Program-made: the position numbers and the translations under genes
The notes under the pieces: model-generated
Seen by the model: only the letters and a program-made list of their open reading frames with translations
Told to the model about the DNA's origin: nothing
Database searches by the model: none
In this document: in pieces, positions 23,486-31,876 of the stretch
How the letters are laid out: each line of letters opens with the position of its first letter
Numbering within the stretch: the first letter of the stretch is position 1
NCBI GenBank assembly: GCA_902776975.1
Contig: CACYSI010000034.1
Location: forward strand, 1 to 34,251
Direction of reading: 5' to 3'
From: an uncultured Ruminococcus sp.
Lineage (GTDB): Bacteria > Bacillota > Clostridia > Oscillospirales > Acutalibacteraceae
Length of the DNA: 34,251 bases

Positions 23486-25140
23486 TGGCTGACCCTAAAG
23501 ATACCAAAGTCAAGACTGAGACGACCCCTGACGCGGACAAGGCTCTCGAGAGCTTTCTGAACAGGGATCAAGGTACCGAGTCTGCCGAAAAGCAGACTAA
23601 ACCCGATACCGATAAAAAGAAGATAAATAAACGCATCCTCATCATAGCTATAGCTGTAGTCGCCGTAGCGGCTTTGGTCGCGCTTTTGATCTTTACCCGC
23701 TCACAGACTAAGAGCGAGTACAACGAGGATGAGGCTACCGTTCATCCTGCCGATATCACGCTTGGCGTCAACGCCGACGGCGAGCATACGGCTCAGGTAG
23801 CCTTGGATGAAGACGGCAACATCAAGAAGAACGGCAGCGGCAATCTGGTCAGCTATGTTCCCGCGGACATCAGCCGCATAGACGTCGAGAACACCGACGG
23901 CTCGTTCTCGGTCACATCTAAAACTCCCGAGGGCGAGGCTACGGTTTATACTCTCGTCGGCTTTGAGGATTATCCCATGCAGAGCGGCATAGCCGACGGT
24001 ATCGCTACCGACGCCTCCGCTATGGCGTTCACTAAGATCATCTCTCCTGACGGCAACCTTGCCGACTACGGTCTCGATAAGCCGAAAGCCAAGGTCAAGG
24101 TGGCTTTTCAGGATAAGACCGCCGCTCAGCTGCGTGTAGGCAGCGAGGCTCCCGGTGAGGCGGGCACCTATATAGCCTTCGGCGACTCGGACGCGGTGTA
24201 TCTGGCGGCTAAAGACGCGGTAGACTCATTCATGTACAGCGTCAACGACTTCATCAGTCTTGCCGTGACCGATACCCCCGAGGATTCAGATAACTCCACC
24301 TTCAAGACTCTTACCGTATCGGGCTCCCGTTACAGCGAGCCTATCACACTTGAGCCTAATAAGGATAAGGCTGTGGACGCCGCGTATATCGTCACAGCGC
24401 CCCGCAGGATGTACGCCAACGCCGTAGAGAGCTACGATATAGCCGGCTCCGTACGCGGACTGTACGCCGCTAAGGTTGTATGCGTCAATCCGAGCGACAG
24501 CCAGCTCGAGGACTACGGCTTAGCCGAGCCTTACGCCGAGGTAGACGCCGTATATCCCGATGCCGAGATCAAGCTCTCGGCGTCACAGGCTGACGACAGC
24601 GGCAACGCCTATCTCTTTAATCCCGCTAAAAAGATCGTCTACTCTATCCAGCAGGCGACGCTGAGCTGGGCTAAGACGAGCGTCGAGGCTCTCATGCCGC
24701 AGTATGTCTTTGCCGTCAAGCTCGACGCTGTAAGCGGCATCAAGTTCAGCTCCGGCAGCGACAGCTATACTATAGACGTCAGCACGACCACCGAGCAGCA
24801 GGATGATGAAGAGGGCAACACTCAGGATGTACAGGTCACTACAGCAACCTGCGACGGCAAAAAGCTCGACTCTGATAATTTCCAAGTCTTTTTCCAAAAC
24901 CTCAACGCTATCGAGAACAAGGGCGATAACGGCTCCGGCGGCGACGAGGTACTGAGCTTCACATACAGCTACAGCACCGACAGATCGGACGATACCGTCA
25001 AGGTATACGACACAGGCTCCGCCCAGTACGCGGTCACGCTCAACGGCGATATCGTAGGCTCCGCGAGCAAGTCGTATATCGACAGCCTCATATCACAGCC
25101 TGCCGCTCTGATAAAGGGCGACCCCGTAAATACTCTTTAA
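23485..25140 (+). CDS. DUF4340 domain-containing membrane-anchored protein
   Basis: 551 aa. A charged cytoplasmic N-terminus (1-48) and one membrane helix (about 49-69) precede a large extracellular region. The repeated beta-rich modules (DISRIDVENTDGSFSVT, YGLDKPKAKVKVAF, LRVGSEAPGEAGTYIAFGDSDAVYL, FISLAVTD) are characteristic of DUF4340, which typically accompanies GldFG-like transporters. There is a Gln/Asp/Glu-rich loop near 430-450. ATG at 23485 overlaps the preceding stop (TGATG) with AGGAGG upstream. It is the last gene of the set and is followed by a strong terminator. Function is unknown; binding a transported substrate or cell-wall component is an inference. Confidence 0.87.
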   Translation: MADPKDTKVKTETTPDADKALESFLNRDQGTESAEKQTKPDTDKKKINKRILIIAIAVVAVAALVALLIFTRSQTKSEYNEDEATVHPADITLGVNADGEHTAQVALDEDGNIKKNGSGNLVSYVPADISRIDVENTDGSFSVTSKTPEGEATVYTLVGFEDYPMQSGIADGIATDASAMAFTKIISPDGNLADYGLDKPKAKVKVAFQDKTAAQLRVGSEAPGEAGTYIAFGDSDAVYLAAKDAVDSFMYSVNDFISLAVTDTPEDSDNSTFKTLTVSGSRYSEPITLEPNKDKAVDAAYIVTAPRRMYANAVESYDIAGSVRGLYAAKVVCVNPSDSQLEDYGLAEPYAEVDAVYPDAEIKLSASQADDSGNAYLFNPAKKIVYSIQQATLSWAKTSVEALMPQYVFAVKLDAVSGIKFSSGSDSYTIDVSTTTEQQDDEEGNTQDVQVTTATCDGKKLDSDNFQVFFQNLNAIENKGDNGSGGDEVLSFTYSYSTDRSDDTVKVYDTGSAQYAVTLNGDIVGSASKSYIDSLISQPAALIKGDPVNTL

Positions 25141-25151
25141 ACCGAATATGG

Positions 25152-25198
25152 CAAAGAAATCCCCGCACTGTAAAAAAACAGCGCGGGGATTTCTTTGT
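25152..25198 (+). terminator. Rho-independent terminator of the ABC set
   Basis: A very long stem, CAAAGAAATCCCCGC.CTGT paired with ACAG.GCGGGGATTTCTTTG, is nearly perfect. Both strands can form it, so it may also block antisense read-through. Confidence 0.9.
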
Positions 25199-25261
25199 GC
25201 ATTATGTATAAAAAGAACCTTTCTTTTTTGTGTTGCGGAATAGTGGGCAAAGGATTAGTAT

Positions 25262-25288
25262 AAGATACTTCGCTTTGCTCAGAATGAC
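25262..25288. repeat. Single arm of a GTCATTCTGAGC-type extragenic repeat
   Basis: On the minus strand it reads GTCATTCTGAGCAAAGCGAA and runs on to GTATCTT, the same kind of sequence as the arms at 1433-1574. Only one arm is present, within the 220-bp gap between the ABC set and khpA. Confidence 0.5.
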
Positions 25289-25312
25289 AAACTTACAAAA
25301 CAAAAAGAAAAG

Positions 25313-25332
25313 CGCATCTCCCGTGAGATGCG
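25313..25332 (-). terminator. Terminator of the ylxM-ffh-rpsP-khpA operon
   Basis: CGCATCTC and GAGATGCG form a perfect 8-bp stem with a 4-nt loop, followed on the minus strand by CTTTTCTTTTTG. It lies 32 nt past the khpA stop. Confidence 0.85.
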
Positions 25333-25363
25333 TTCTCTTGAAAATGTGCTATGGAACGTGGAA

Positions 25364-25597
25364 TCAGTCGATCTCTACCATAACCTTCTCGTTTTTGCGG
25401 ATAGCCGCGGAGCGGGCTACTGTGCGGATAGCCTTGGCGATTCTGCCCTGCTTACCGATGATCCTGCCCATATCTCCCTCTGCTACATGGATGTGGTATA
25501 TGGTTGTACCCTCTTCGTTAGGTTCGTCTACAGTAACGCTGACAGCGTCGGGTTCTTCTACCAAGCCCTTTGCAATAGTAAGAAGTAAGTCTTTCAT
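25364..25597 (-). CDS. khpA: KH-domain RNA-binding protein KhpA (YlqC)
   Basis: 77 aa, a single KH domain with the GRIIGKQGRIAKAIRTVAR segment holding the GxxG loop (GKQG). KhpA binds RNA, usually as a dimer with KhpB/Jag, and affects cell elongation and translation in Firmicutes. The length is typical. It follows rpsP by 37 nt, the normal neighbour order, but the usual next genes rimM-trmD-rplS are not present; a terminator follows instead. Confidence 0.95.
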   Translation of the reverse strand: MKDLLLTIAKGLVEEPDAVSVTVDEPNEEGTTIYHIHVAEGDMGRIIGKQGRIAKAIRTVARSAAIRKNEKVMVEID

Positions 25598-25634
25598 AAT
25601 TATGGTCCTTTCGCAATGATAATTACAATTACTA

Positions 25635-25874
25635 TTAAATAATGCCTGTGTTCTTTAATAATGCCTTTACGGTATCGGTCGGCTGCGCGCCCTTGGCGAT
25701 CCATTCCTTGACTTTGTCGGCGTCAACCTTTACCTCTGAGGGCTCAGTGGTGGGATTGTAGGTGCCGATTTCTTCGATGAAGCGACCGTCACGAGGATAA
25801 CGTGAGTCAGCTACAACGATGCGATAAAAAGGGTTCTTTTTAGCGCCCATTCTTCTGAGTCTGATCTTTACCAT
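25635..25874 (-). CDS. rpsP: 30S ribosomal protein S16
   Basis: 79 aa. [25 protein letters not shown] and [14 protein letters not shown] are the S16 hallmarks. S16 binds 16S rRNA early in 30S assembly. GGAGG precedes the start. It lies between ffh and khpA as in many Firmicutes, with 111 bp separating it from ffh. Confidence 0.98.
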   Translation of the reverse strand: MVKIRLRRMGAKKNPFYRIVVADSRYPRDGRFIEEIGTYNPTTEPSEVKVDADKVKEWIAKGAQPTDTVKALLKNTGII

Positions 25875-25985
25875 GTTTCTTACCTCCTGTCTTAATTAGC
25901 TTATATAAACAATATAGCCGTAGTTTATCTGATCGGATCTCTCCGTTATCAGCTGTTATTGCCTTCTCCTCAAGGGGAAGTCTCT

Positions 25986-27356
25986 TTACATCCCCGGAAA
26001 GCCTCCGCCCATTGGCGGCATACCGCCGTTGCCTGAGAGCATCTTTCTGAGCTGCTTGCCCTTCTTGCTGTTAGAGGTGAACTGCCTCATCATCTTCTGG
26101 GTCTGTTCGAGCTGCTTTATCAGACGGTTGACCTCTTCTACCGGTCTGCCCGAGCCTGCCGCTATCCTGCGCTTACGCGAGGGGTTGAGCTTGCCCGGAT
26201 GCGAGCGCTCCTCGGGAGTCATCGAGAGGATGATAGCGCGGTTCCAGTCCAGCACGCGCTCGTTGATATCCATATCGTCGACCTTGTTGCCCAGTCCGGG
26301 CAGCTTGCTGAGGATGCCCTTTATGGGGCCCATGTTCCTCACTTGGTCGAGCTGATCGAGCATATCGTTGAAGTCCATTTTGTTTTTGAGCATCTTTTCG
26401 GCGAGCTCTTCAGCCTTTTTGGCGTCGAGCTTCTGCTCCGCCTCTTCGATGAGGGTCAGCACGTCGCCCATGCCCAGTATACGGGACGCCATACGGTCGG
26501 GGTGGAAGGCCTCGAGATCCTCGAGCTTCTCGCCCGTACCCGAGAACTTGATAGGTCTGCCGGTGACAGCCCTTACGCTCAGCGCGGCGCCGCCTCTGGT
26601 GTCGCCGTCGAGCTTGGTCAGTATCACGCCCGATATGTCAAGAGCCTCGTTGAAGGTCTTGGCTACGTTTACCGCGTCCTGACCTGTCATTGAGTCGATG
26701 GTCAGCAGTATCTCATCGGGCGATACCTCAGCCTTGATGTCGCGCAGCTCCTGCATGAGCTGCTCATCTATGTGCAGTCGACCCGCCGTATCGAGTATGA
26801 CTATGTCGTTGCCGTGATCTCTGGCGTATTTGATAGACTCTTTGGCTATCTTGACGGGGCTTTCGGTGCCCATCTCAAAGACGGGTACCTCTGCCTTGGC
26901 TCCTACGACCTTGAGCTGCTCGATAGCCGCGGGTCTGTAGATATCGCAGGCTACCAGCATCGGACGGTGGTTCTGAGCCGTGAAGTATTTGCCGAGCTTA
27001 GCGGCGTGGGTGGTCTTACCTGCGCCCTGTAAGCCGCACAGCATGATGACTGTGGGGGGCTTTGAAGCGTATTCGATGCGGGAGTCGTCCTCACCCATGA
27101 GGTTTACGAGCTCCTCGTTGACTATCTTGATGACCATCTGAGCGGGAGTCAGACTCTCCATTACATCGGCGCCTATGGCGCGCTCGGTGACCTTGTTGGT
27201 GAAGTCCTTGGCTACCTTGAAGTTTACATCAGCCTCGAGCAGAGCGAGCCTGACCTCGCGCATAGCTTCTTTTACATCAGCCTCTGTAAGTTTGCCCTTA
27301 TTCTTAAGTCTTTTGAACGAGTTGGTCAGCTTATCGGACAAGCTCTCAAACGCCAT
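25986..27356 (-). CDS. ffh: Signal recognition particle protein Ffh
   Basis: 456 aa. The N domain (MAFESLSDKLTNSFKRL, with the ALLEADVN motif) is followed by the NG GTPase domain with GLQGAGKTT at 108-116, DTAGR and TKLDGDTRGGAAL. The methionine-rich M domain ends with a GGMPPMGGGFPGM tail. It binds SRP RNA and signal peptides and targets membrane proteins with FtsY. I chose the ATG at 27356 since MAFE is the canonical start and AGGGAG is then 9 nt upstream; an ATG three codons earlier abuts that site. It overlaps closely with the end of ylxM. Confidence 0.98.
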   Translation of the reverse strand: MAFESLSDKLTNSFKRLKNKGKLTEADVKEAMREVRLALLEADVNFKVAKDFTNKVTERAIGADVMESLTPAQMVIKIVNEELVNLMGEDDSRIEYASKPPTVIMLCGLQGAGKTTHAAKLGKYFTAQNHRPMLVACDIYRPAAIEQLKVVGAKAEVPVFEMGTESPVKIAKESIKYARDHGNDIVILDTAGRLHIDEQLMQELRDIKAEVSPDEILLTIDSMTGQDAVNVAKTFNEALDISGVILTKLDGDTRGGAALSVRAVTGRPIKFSGTGEKLEDLEAFHPDRMASRILGMGDVLTLIEEAEQKLDAKKAEELAEKMLKNKMDFNDMLDQLDQVRNMGPIKGILSKLPGLGNKVDDMDINERVLDWNRAIILSMTPEERSHPGKLNPSRKRRIAAGSGRPVEEVNRLIKQLEQTQKMMRQFTSNSKKGKQLRKMLSGNGGMPPMGGGFPGM

Positions 27357-27357
27357 A

Positions 27358-27705
27358 TCAGTCATCTCCCTTCAGCAGAGTTTCTATATCGTCCAGCAGC
27401 GATACAGCCTCAGCCGTATCGTCGGAATTTTTGATCTTTTTGATGATATCCCTTATGCGGCCGTCGCGCTCGCGGCGCGCCCTGTATGCCTTGAGCAGAC
27501 CTAACTTGGCCTCGTACTCGGCAAGCTTTCGCTCGGCTCGCGCGAGTGAGTCGCGAACTCCCTGACGGCTGATACCAAGTATCTGAGCTGTCTCTGACAG
27601 CGACAGGTCGTCGTTGACATACAGCTCGATCACCCTTTGCTGTGATGCCTGCAGCAGCTCGCCGTAGAAGTCGTAAAGCAGTGATATTTCCGGTTTGCTG
27701 TTCAT
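27358..27705 (-). CDS. ylxM: YlxM/p13-like DNA-binding protein
   Basis: 115 aa. A sigma-70 region 4-like helix-turn-helix is visible (VIELYVNDDLSLSETAQILGISRQGVRDSLARAERKL). The family sits directly before ffh in Firmicutes and is thought to regulate or assist the SRP pathway. The gene's stop lies 1 nt before the chosen ffh start. AAAGGA is about 12 nt upstream of the start, which is a long spacing. It is the first gene in its operon and is driven by a consensus promoter. Confidence 0.92.
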   Translation of the reverse strand: MNSKPEISLLYDFYGELLQASQQRVIELYVNDDLSLSETAQILGISRQGVRDSLARAERKLAEYEAKLGLLKAYRARRERDGRIRDIIKKIKNSDDTAEAVSLLDDIETLLKGDD

Positions 27706-27725
27706 TTAAGGGGATCCATCCTTTC

Positions 27726-27746
27726 TGTAAAGCAAAGAGCTTTACA
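27726..27746 (-). promoter_or_regulatory. Leader stem-loop before ylxM
   Basis: TGTAAAGC-AAAGA-GCTTTACA is a perfect 8-bp stem with a 5-nt loop, located in the short leader between the promoter and the ribosome binding site of ylxM. It could stabilise the message or modulate translation. Confidence 0.5.
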
Positions 27747-27754
27747 CCTCGGCT

Positions 27755-27783
27755 ATTATATCATCATATCGCGCGGATGTCAA
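27755..27783 (-). promoter_or_regulatory. Consensus promoter of the ylxM-ffh-rpsP-khpA operon
   Basis: On the minus strand TTGACA (27783-27778), exactly 17 nt, then TATAAT (27760-27755), a perfect sigma-A match. Confidence 0.9.
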
Positions 27784-27802
27784 GTATTTTTCTTTACAGA
27801 CG

Positions 27803-27830
27803 CAAAACAGCCCCGATGCTGCATCGGGGC
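27803..27830 (-). terminator. Terminator of the second lipoprotein gene
   Basis: GCCCCGATGC and GCATCGGGGC form a perfect 10-bp stem, followed on the minus strand by TGTTTTGC. It lies 9 nt past the lipoprotein stop. Confidence 0.85.
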
Positions 27831-27839
27831 GTAATCTGT

Positions 27840-28844
27840 TTACTTATCATTTGTCGGCTCAGTTGCGGTCTCCGCGGCTTTTTCGGCCTCGGTAGGCGGA
27901 GACTTGAGCTCTACGCTGATCAAATCGGTAGAGTCAATGGTCTTCCAGCTCTCGGCGTCTTTGATCTCAAACGAGACCTTGATGCTGTCTATCTCGTCTA
28001 TGCTGTATTCGTCCAGATCCTGAGCGTATAAGGTGACTGCGTCTACAGCGCGCTTATCGGGCAGTACCGAGCGGTTCATGACCGAGGTCATATCGTAGCC
28101 GTTGACCTTTACATCGCCTGTCTGTACGGCTATCGCGCGGTTTGTGCCGTTATACATATACACTAACAGCTCTGAGCCGTCGGGGGTCACGCGGGTAGCT
28201 GTAACGCCCTTGATGACTATCTTGATACCGTTATCATCGTATACTGTCTGACCGCTCTCGTCACATGCTGATGTATCCTTTTTTTCCGAAGAGGTCTTGA
28301 CGGTTATCAGATCAGTTTTGCATATTGGGTTATAGCTCTTGGACTCTACAGCCCTCAGCGAGAACTCTATCTCGTTAAGAGAGGTTATATCTGCCATGGC
28401 GAGGTAGTAGTACGGCAGAGCGAGGGTGCCTTCGCCGCTTTTGGCGTAGGGGATCTCAACGCTCATATCGGGCTTGACCATATAGCCGTTGACTACGGCA
28501 TACGGTGCCTGTACCGTTATATCCTTGCCGAAGTTGTTTTTAAAGCTGAGCTTAAGCTCGGGGCCGGAGGCGGGGGTGTAGTCGATACCCAGCGCCTTTA
28601 CCTCCATGTCGGCGTCTTTATATACGATCTTTTCATCTACACTTGCCGTGGTGTCAAATCGTTTTATAAAACTCTTGAGTCCGCGTCTTCCGATCCGCTG
28701 TGTCGGCTTGACGGTCTCCGCCGCCGTTTCGGTTACCGCGGCGGTCTCGGAGTCGGGCGTAGACCCTGATTTGCTGTTGTCATCGCAGGCGCAGACCGAT
28801 ATCGCTACCAAGGCGCACAGTGCGAGACATATGATACGCTTCAT
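27840..28844 (-). CDS. Putative lipoprotein with two related extracellular domains
   Basis: 334 aa. The lipoprotein signal MKRIICLALCALVAISVCAC places the modified Cys at residue 20, after which comes a Ser/Thr/Glu-rich linker. The rest contains two segments with similar layout, each with LxxxxxNNxGKDITVQ or LVYMYNGTNRAIAVQ, a VNGYxM step (VVNGYMVKPDM and VKVNGYDMTSVM) and an ending SLNEIEFSLR or SIDEIDSIKVSFEI. This suggests a duplicated beta-sandwich domain. No function is recognised. ATG at 28844 has AAGGAG 8 nt upstream, and in-frame TTG codons just before it are rejected. It has its own promoter and terminator. Confidence 0.87.
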   Translation of the reverse strand: MKRIICLALCALVAISVCACDDNSKSGSTPDSETAAVTETAAETVKPTQRIGRRGLKSFIKRFDTTASVDEKIVYKDADMEVKALGIDYTPASGPELKLSFKNNFGKDITVQAPYAVVNGYMVKPDMSVEIPYAKSGEGTLALPYYYLAMADITSLNEIEFSLRAVESKSYNPICKTDLITVKTSSEKKDTSACDESGQTVYDDNGIKIVIKGVTATRVTPDGSELLVYMYNGTNRAIAVQTGDVKVNGYDMTSVMNRSVLPDKRAVDAVTLYAQDLDEYSIDEIDSIKVSFEIKDAESWKTIDSTDLISVELKSPPTEAEKAAETATEPTNDK

Positions 28845-28925
28845 CAACAAAACTCCTTATGATGCGGATTGATCCGTTTGCTAAAGCCCTCTTAAAACGG
28901 ACTTGCGGTAAGATCACCACCCGCT

Positions 28926-28955
28926 ATTATACAATAATCGCTTTGAAAAAGTCAA
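28926..28955 (-). promoter_or_regulatory. Promoter of the second lipoprotein gene
   Basis: On the minus strand TTGACT (28955-28950), 18 nt, TATAAT (28931-28926), with a leader of about 75 nt. Confidence 0.7.
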
Positions 28956-29036
28956 TAATAAGCTACAAAATGAGCTCGTACTATATATATTACATAAATT
29001 TTATGAAAAAGATATTAATTTTTTGTGAAAAAATAG

Positions 29037-29064
29037 TTGATTTTATATTTTTTTGTGCTATAAT
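29037..29064 (+). promoter_or_regulatory. Promoter of phoH
   Basis: TTGATT (29037-29042), 16 nt, TATAAT (29059-29064), about 45 bases upstream of the phoH start codon, in an AT-rich stretch. Confidence 0.7.
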
Positions 29065-29108
29065 AAACTTACTTATAATATGGATAGGTATACTATCACA
29101 GAGGTTAC

Positions 29109-30068
29109 ATGGAACAGATCATCAATATAGACCGCATGGAGCACGCCGCCGCGCTGTTCGGCAGCTTTGACTCCAATATCAAGATAATCGAGGATGAGTT
29201 CTCGGTACGCGTACACGCCCGCGACAGCGAGCTTAAGATATCCGGCGAGGCTGAGGGAGTCCTCAAAGCGACTAAGGTCATAGACAGCCTGCTCAATCTG
29301 CTCAACCGCGGCGAGCAGCTCAGCGAGCAGAACATCACATATTGTATCTCGCTTGTCAACGAAGGCAGCGAAGAAAAGATAGAGACCCTCGCCTCCGACT
29401 GTGTGTGCGTCACTTCAAAGGGCAAGCCCATCAAGCCTAAGACTATGGGGCAGAAGAGGTATTGCTCGGCTATAGAGGACAACACCATCACCATAGCCGT
29501 CGGCCCCGCGGGTACAGGCAAGACCTATCTCGCCGTAGCTATGGCTGTAACGGCGTTTCGTTCAAAAGAGGTCAACCGCATCATCCTGACCCGTCCCGCG
29601 GTAGAAGCGGGCGAAAAGCTCGGCTTTCTGCCCGGAGATCTGCAGAGCAAGGTCGACCCGTATCTCAGACCGTTGTATGACGCTCTGTTCGATATGCTCG
29701 GCGCCGAGACCTACCAGAAGTATCTTGAGCGCGGCAATATCGAGGTAGCTCCGCTCGCCTATATGCGCGGACGTACCCTCGACGACAGCTTCATCATCCT
29801 CGACGAGGCGCAGAACACCACCTCCGAGCAGATGAAGATGTTTCTTACCCGACTGGGCAACAACTCCAAGATGGTCATCACGGGCGACATCACCCAGATA
29901 GACCTGCCGTCGGGAGCTAAGTCCGGGCTCAAAGAGGCTGTCAAGATCCTCAAGGGCATCAAAGGCATCGAGAGGCTGACCTTCTCCGAAAAAGACGTAG
30001 TACGCCACAGACTGGTACAGGATATCATCAAGGCATATGAGCGCGCTCAGGAGAGAGGACGCTCTTGA
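29109..30068 (+). CDS. phoH: PhoH-family ATPase
   Basis: 319 aa, the usual length. A KH-like N-terminal region (about 20-110) is followed by the PhoH NTPase domain with Walker A VGPAGTGKT at 131-139, LTRPAVEAGEKLGFLPGDL, and Walker B FIILDEAQNTT, and ends with the QIDLPSGAKSGL and LTFSEKDVVRHRLV motifs. The family is linked to RNA metabolism, and the gene normally neighbours ybeY and era, as here. Function in ribosome or RNA quality control is inferred from that conserved context. Confidence 0.95.
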   Translation: MEQIINIDRMEHAAALFGSFDSNIKIIEDEFSVRVHARDSELKISGEAEGVLKATKVIDSLLNLLNRGEQLSEQNITYCISLVNEGSEEKIETLASDCVCVTSKGKPIKPKTMGQKRYCSAIEDNTITIAVGPAGTGKTYLAVAMAVTAFRSKEVNRIILTRPAVEAGEKLGFLPGDLQSKVDPYLRPLYDALFDMLGAETYQKYLERGNIEVAPLAYMRGRTLDDSFIILDEAQNTTSEQMKMFLTRLGNNSKMVITGDITQIDLPSGAKSGLKEAVKILKGIKGIERLTFSEKDVVRHRLVQDIIKAYERAQERGRS

Positions 30069-30143
30069 TCTAAGGATTATAGCGGACAGTTTTTATGTTC
30101 CGTATAATAAAGAATATTAGCAGTTTAAGTTAGTTTTACCGTT

Positions 30144-30293
30144 ATGTCGATTGGTTACCTGACCTACGCTACGCGATGTTCTCACAGGCTTTATACCGAT
30201 ATACGGTATTGGTATTACACCCCCTTGCTCGATATCGAACAGCTTGTCATATTTGAGTTATCCGACGTATCCGAGCGAGTCAAAAGAGAGTAG
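30144..30293 (+). CDS. Possible small ORF between phoH and ybeY
   Basis: An ATG at 30144 opens 49 codons ending in a TAG at 30291-30293. The predicted product starts MSIGYLTYATRCSHRLYTDI and ends with a charged stretch, SDVSERVKRE. No ribosome binding site is seen before the ATG, and the stop overlaps the ybeY ribosome binding site. In many Firmicutes a membrane HD-domain phosphohydrolase gene lies in this gap, but nothing like it is visible. Either a leader peptide or chance, with chance more likely. Confidence 0.2.
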   Translation: MSIGYLTYATRCSHRLYTDIRYWYYTPLLDIEQLVIFELSDVSERVKRE

Positions 30294-30302
30294 GAGATTT
30301 TT

Positions 30303-30788
30303 ATGGTACACGACAAGGTAAGAGTAGTCATCACCGACTCGCAAAAGAAGATACGCATACCCACCGGGCTGCGTATGCTCATCAGGCGCGCCTGTACAGC
30401 GGTGCTGCGCAACGAGGGCTTCAAGGGTCATGCCGAGGTATCCGTCACCTTTGTCGATAACGAGGAGATACGCAGGCTGAACGCCCGATTCAGAGACAAG
30501 GACACCGAGACTGACGTGCTGTCGTTTCCGCTGGGTGAGAACGGCGAGTACGATATCAATCACGATACCGGCGCCAAGCTGCTCGGCGATGTAGTCATCT
30601 CTATGGAGAAGGCGGACGAGCAGGCTCGGACCTTCGGCCACAGCTTTGAGCGTGAGGTGTGTTACCTCACGGTGCACAGTATGCTGCATCTGCTCGGCTA
30701 CGATCATATGGAGCCGGAGGAAAAGCGCGTCATGCGCGTCAAGGAAGAGAGCGTCATGACCCAGTTGGGGCTGGGAGCGTCTTTCTGA
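30303..30788 (+). CDS. ybeY: Endoribonuclease YbeY
   Basis: 161 aa. The zinc site HSMLHLLGYDH has His125, His129 and His135. The upstream RLNARFRDKDTETDVLSFPL is the conserved substrate-side motif. YbeY is a metal-dependent RNase required for 16S rRNA 3' maturation and ribosome quality control. The start at 30303 follows TAGGAG by 6 nt. It sits between phoH and era as in many Firmicutes, although the dgkA and cdd genes often found before era are absent. Confidence 0.95.
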   Translation: MVHDKVRVVITDSQKKIRIPTGLRMLIRRACTAVLRNEGFKGHAEVSVTFVDNEEIRRLNARFRDKDTETDVLSFPLGENGEYDINHDTGAKLLGDVVISMEKADEQARTFGHSFEREVCYLTVHSMLHLLGYDHMEPEEKRVMRVKEESVMTQLGLGASF

Positions 30789-30810
30789 CAGGGCTATATA
30801 GCTGTTTACG

Positions 30811-30836
30811 GGGTTGCCGTGTTACCGCGGCAGCCC
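30811..30836 (+). terminator. Hairpin after ybeY
   Basis: GGGTTGCCG pairs with CGGCAGCCC including one G-T pair, followed by TTAATATTTG. The U-tract is weak. It directly precedes the era promoter. Confidence 0.6.
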
Positions 30837-30843
30837 TTAATAT

Positions 30844-30871
30844 TTGACAAAATGGATTTATCGGGTATAAT
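30844..30871 (+). promoter_or_regulatory. Promoter of era
   Basis: TTGACA (30844-30849), 16 nt, TATAAT (30866-30871). Both boxes are exact. Transcription would start about 22 bases before the era start codon. Confidence 0.85.
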
Positions 30872-30899
30872 CAAAACAGCAAAAAATCGAGGTATTTAT

Positions 30900-31814
30900 A
30901 TGGATAATAAAAAGAGAAGCGCCTTTATAACTATAGTCGGCATACCCAACGTAGGCAAGAGCTCTGTGCTCAACCGTATCTTAGGGCACAAGATAGCCAT
31001 AGTATCGTCTAAGCCCCAGACTACCCGCAACCGTATCACGGGCATATATACCGAGGGAGACGACCAGCTGGTGTTCATCGACACCCCCGGTCTGCACAAG
31101 CCCCGGACCGAGCTGGGCGAGTATATGGTCAAGGCGATAAACGAGAGCGTTCAGGGCGGAGATCTCGCCGTGCTGGTCGTCGAGGCGGCAGGAGGCGTAC
31201 GCAAGGGCGAGACGAGCCTTATCGAAAAGCTCCGGAAGTCTCAGATGCCCGCTATCCTGGCGATCAATAAGATAGATACGCTCAAAAATAAAAAAGAAGA
31301 GCTCATGGAGGCTATACTCGCCTACAGCGGTATGTATGATTTTGAGGCTGTCGTCCCGATATCCGCCGAGACGGGCGAGGGCTTTCCCGCACTTTTAGAC
31401 GAGCTCAAAAAGCACTGTATCGAGGGCGGCCATTTCTTTGATGACGACGCGGTCACCGATCAACCCGAAAAGGTCATCGTCTCCGAGATCATCCGCGAGA
31501 AGATACTCAGACTCTGCGACAAGGAGATCCCCCACGGCACAGCCGTAGTGGTCGAGAGCATGAGAGAGCGCGATGACAGCGGTATCATGGATATCGAGGC
31601 GGTCATCTACTGTGAGCGCGACTCGCACAAGGGCATCATCATCGGTAAGAAGGGCGCTATGCTCAAGAAGATATCGACATATTCGAGACAGGATATCGAG
31701 AGGTTCTTCGGCATTAAGGTCAACCTGCAGACATGGGTCAAGGTCAAGGAGGACTGGCGCAACCGCCGAGCCCTGCTGACCAACTTCGGCTATGATAAGA
31801 ACAATTTTGAATGA
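30900..31814 (+). CDS. era: GTPase Era
   Basis: 304 aa, the usual length. G1 is GIPNVGKS at 14-21, G2 the TTRNRITGI region, G3 DTPGLHKPR and G4 NKID, followed by SAETGEG. The C-terminal KH domain carries IIGKKGAMLKKIS. Era binds the 3' end of 16S rRNA during 30S maturation, which fits its place next to ybeY. The start at 30900 follows GAGGT by 6 nt; an in-frame start at 30819 overlaps the promoter and was rejected. Confidence 0.98.
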   Translation: MDNKKRSAFITIVGIPNVGKSSVLNRILGHKIAIVSSKPQTTRNRITGIYTEGDDQLVFIDTPGLHKPRTELGEYMVKAINESVQGGDLAVLVVEAAGGVRKGETSLIEKLRKSQMPAILAINKIDTLKNKKEELMEAILAYSGMYDFEAVVPISAETGEGFPALLDELKKHCIEGGHFFDDDAVTDQPEKVIVSEIIREKILRLCDKEIPHGTAVVVESMRERDDSGIMDIEAVIYCERDSHKGIIIGKKGAMLKKISTYSRQDIERFFGIKVNLQTWVKVKEDWRNRRALLTNFGYDKNNFE

Positions 31815-31832
31815 TATTCAGTGTTAGTATAA

Positions 31833-31861
31833 AAGCTCCCGGGCATTGCGCTCGGGAGCTT
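31833..31861. terminator. Bidirectional terminator between era and the FN3-repeat gene
   Basis: AAGCTCCCGGGC pairs with GCGCTCGGGAGCTT with one mismatch. On the minus strand it is followed by TTATACTAA and on the plus strand by GCTCTTTAT. It serves two convergent genes. Confidence 0.75.
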
Positions 31862-31876
31862 GCTCTTTATAGCCTA

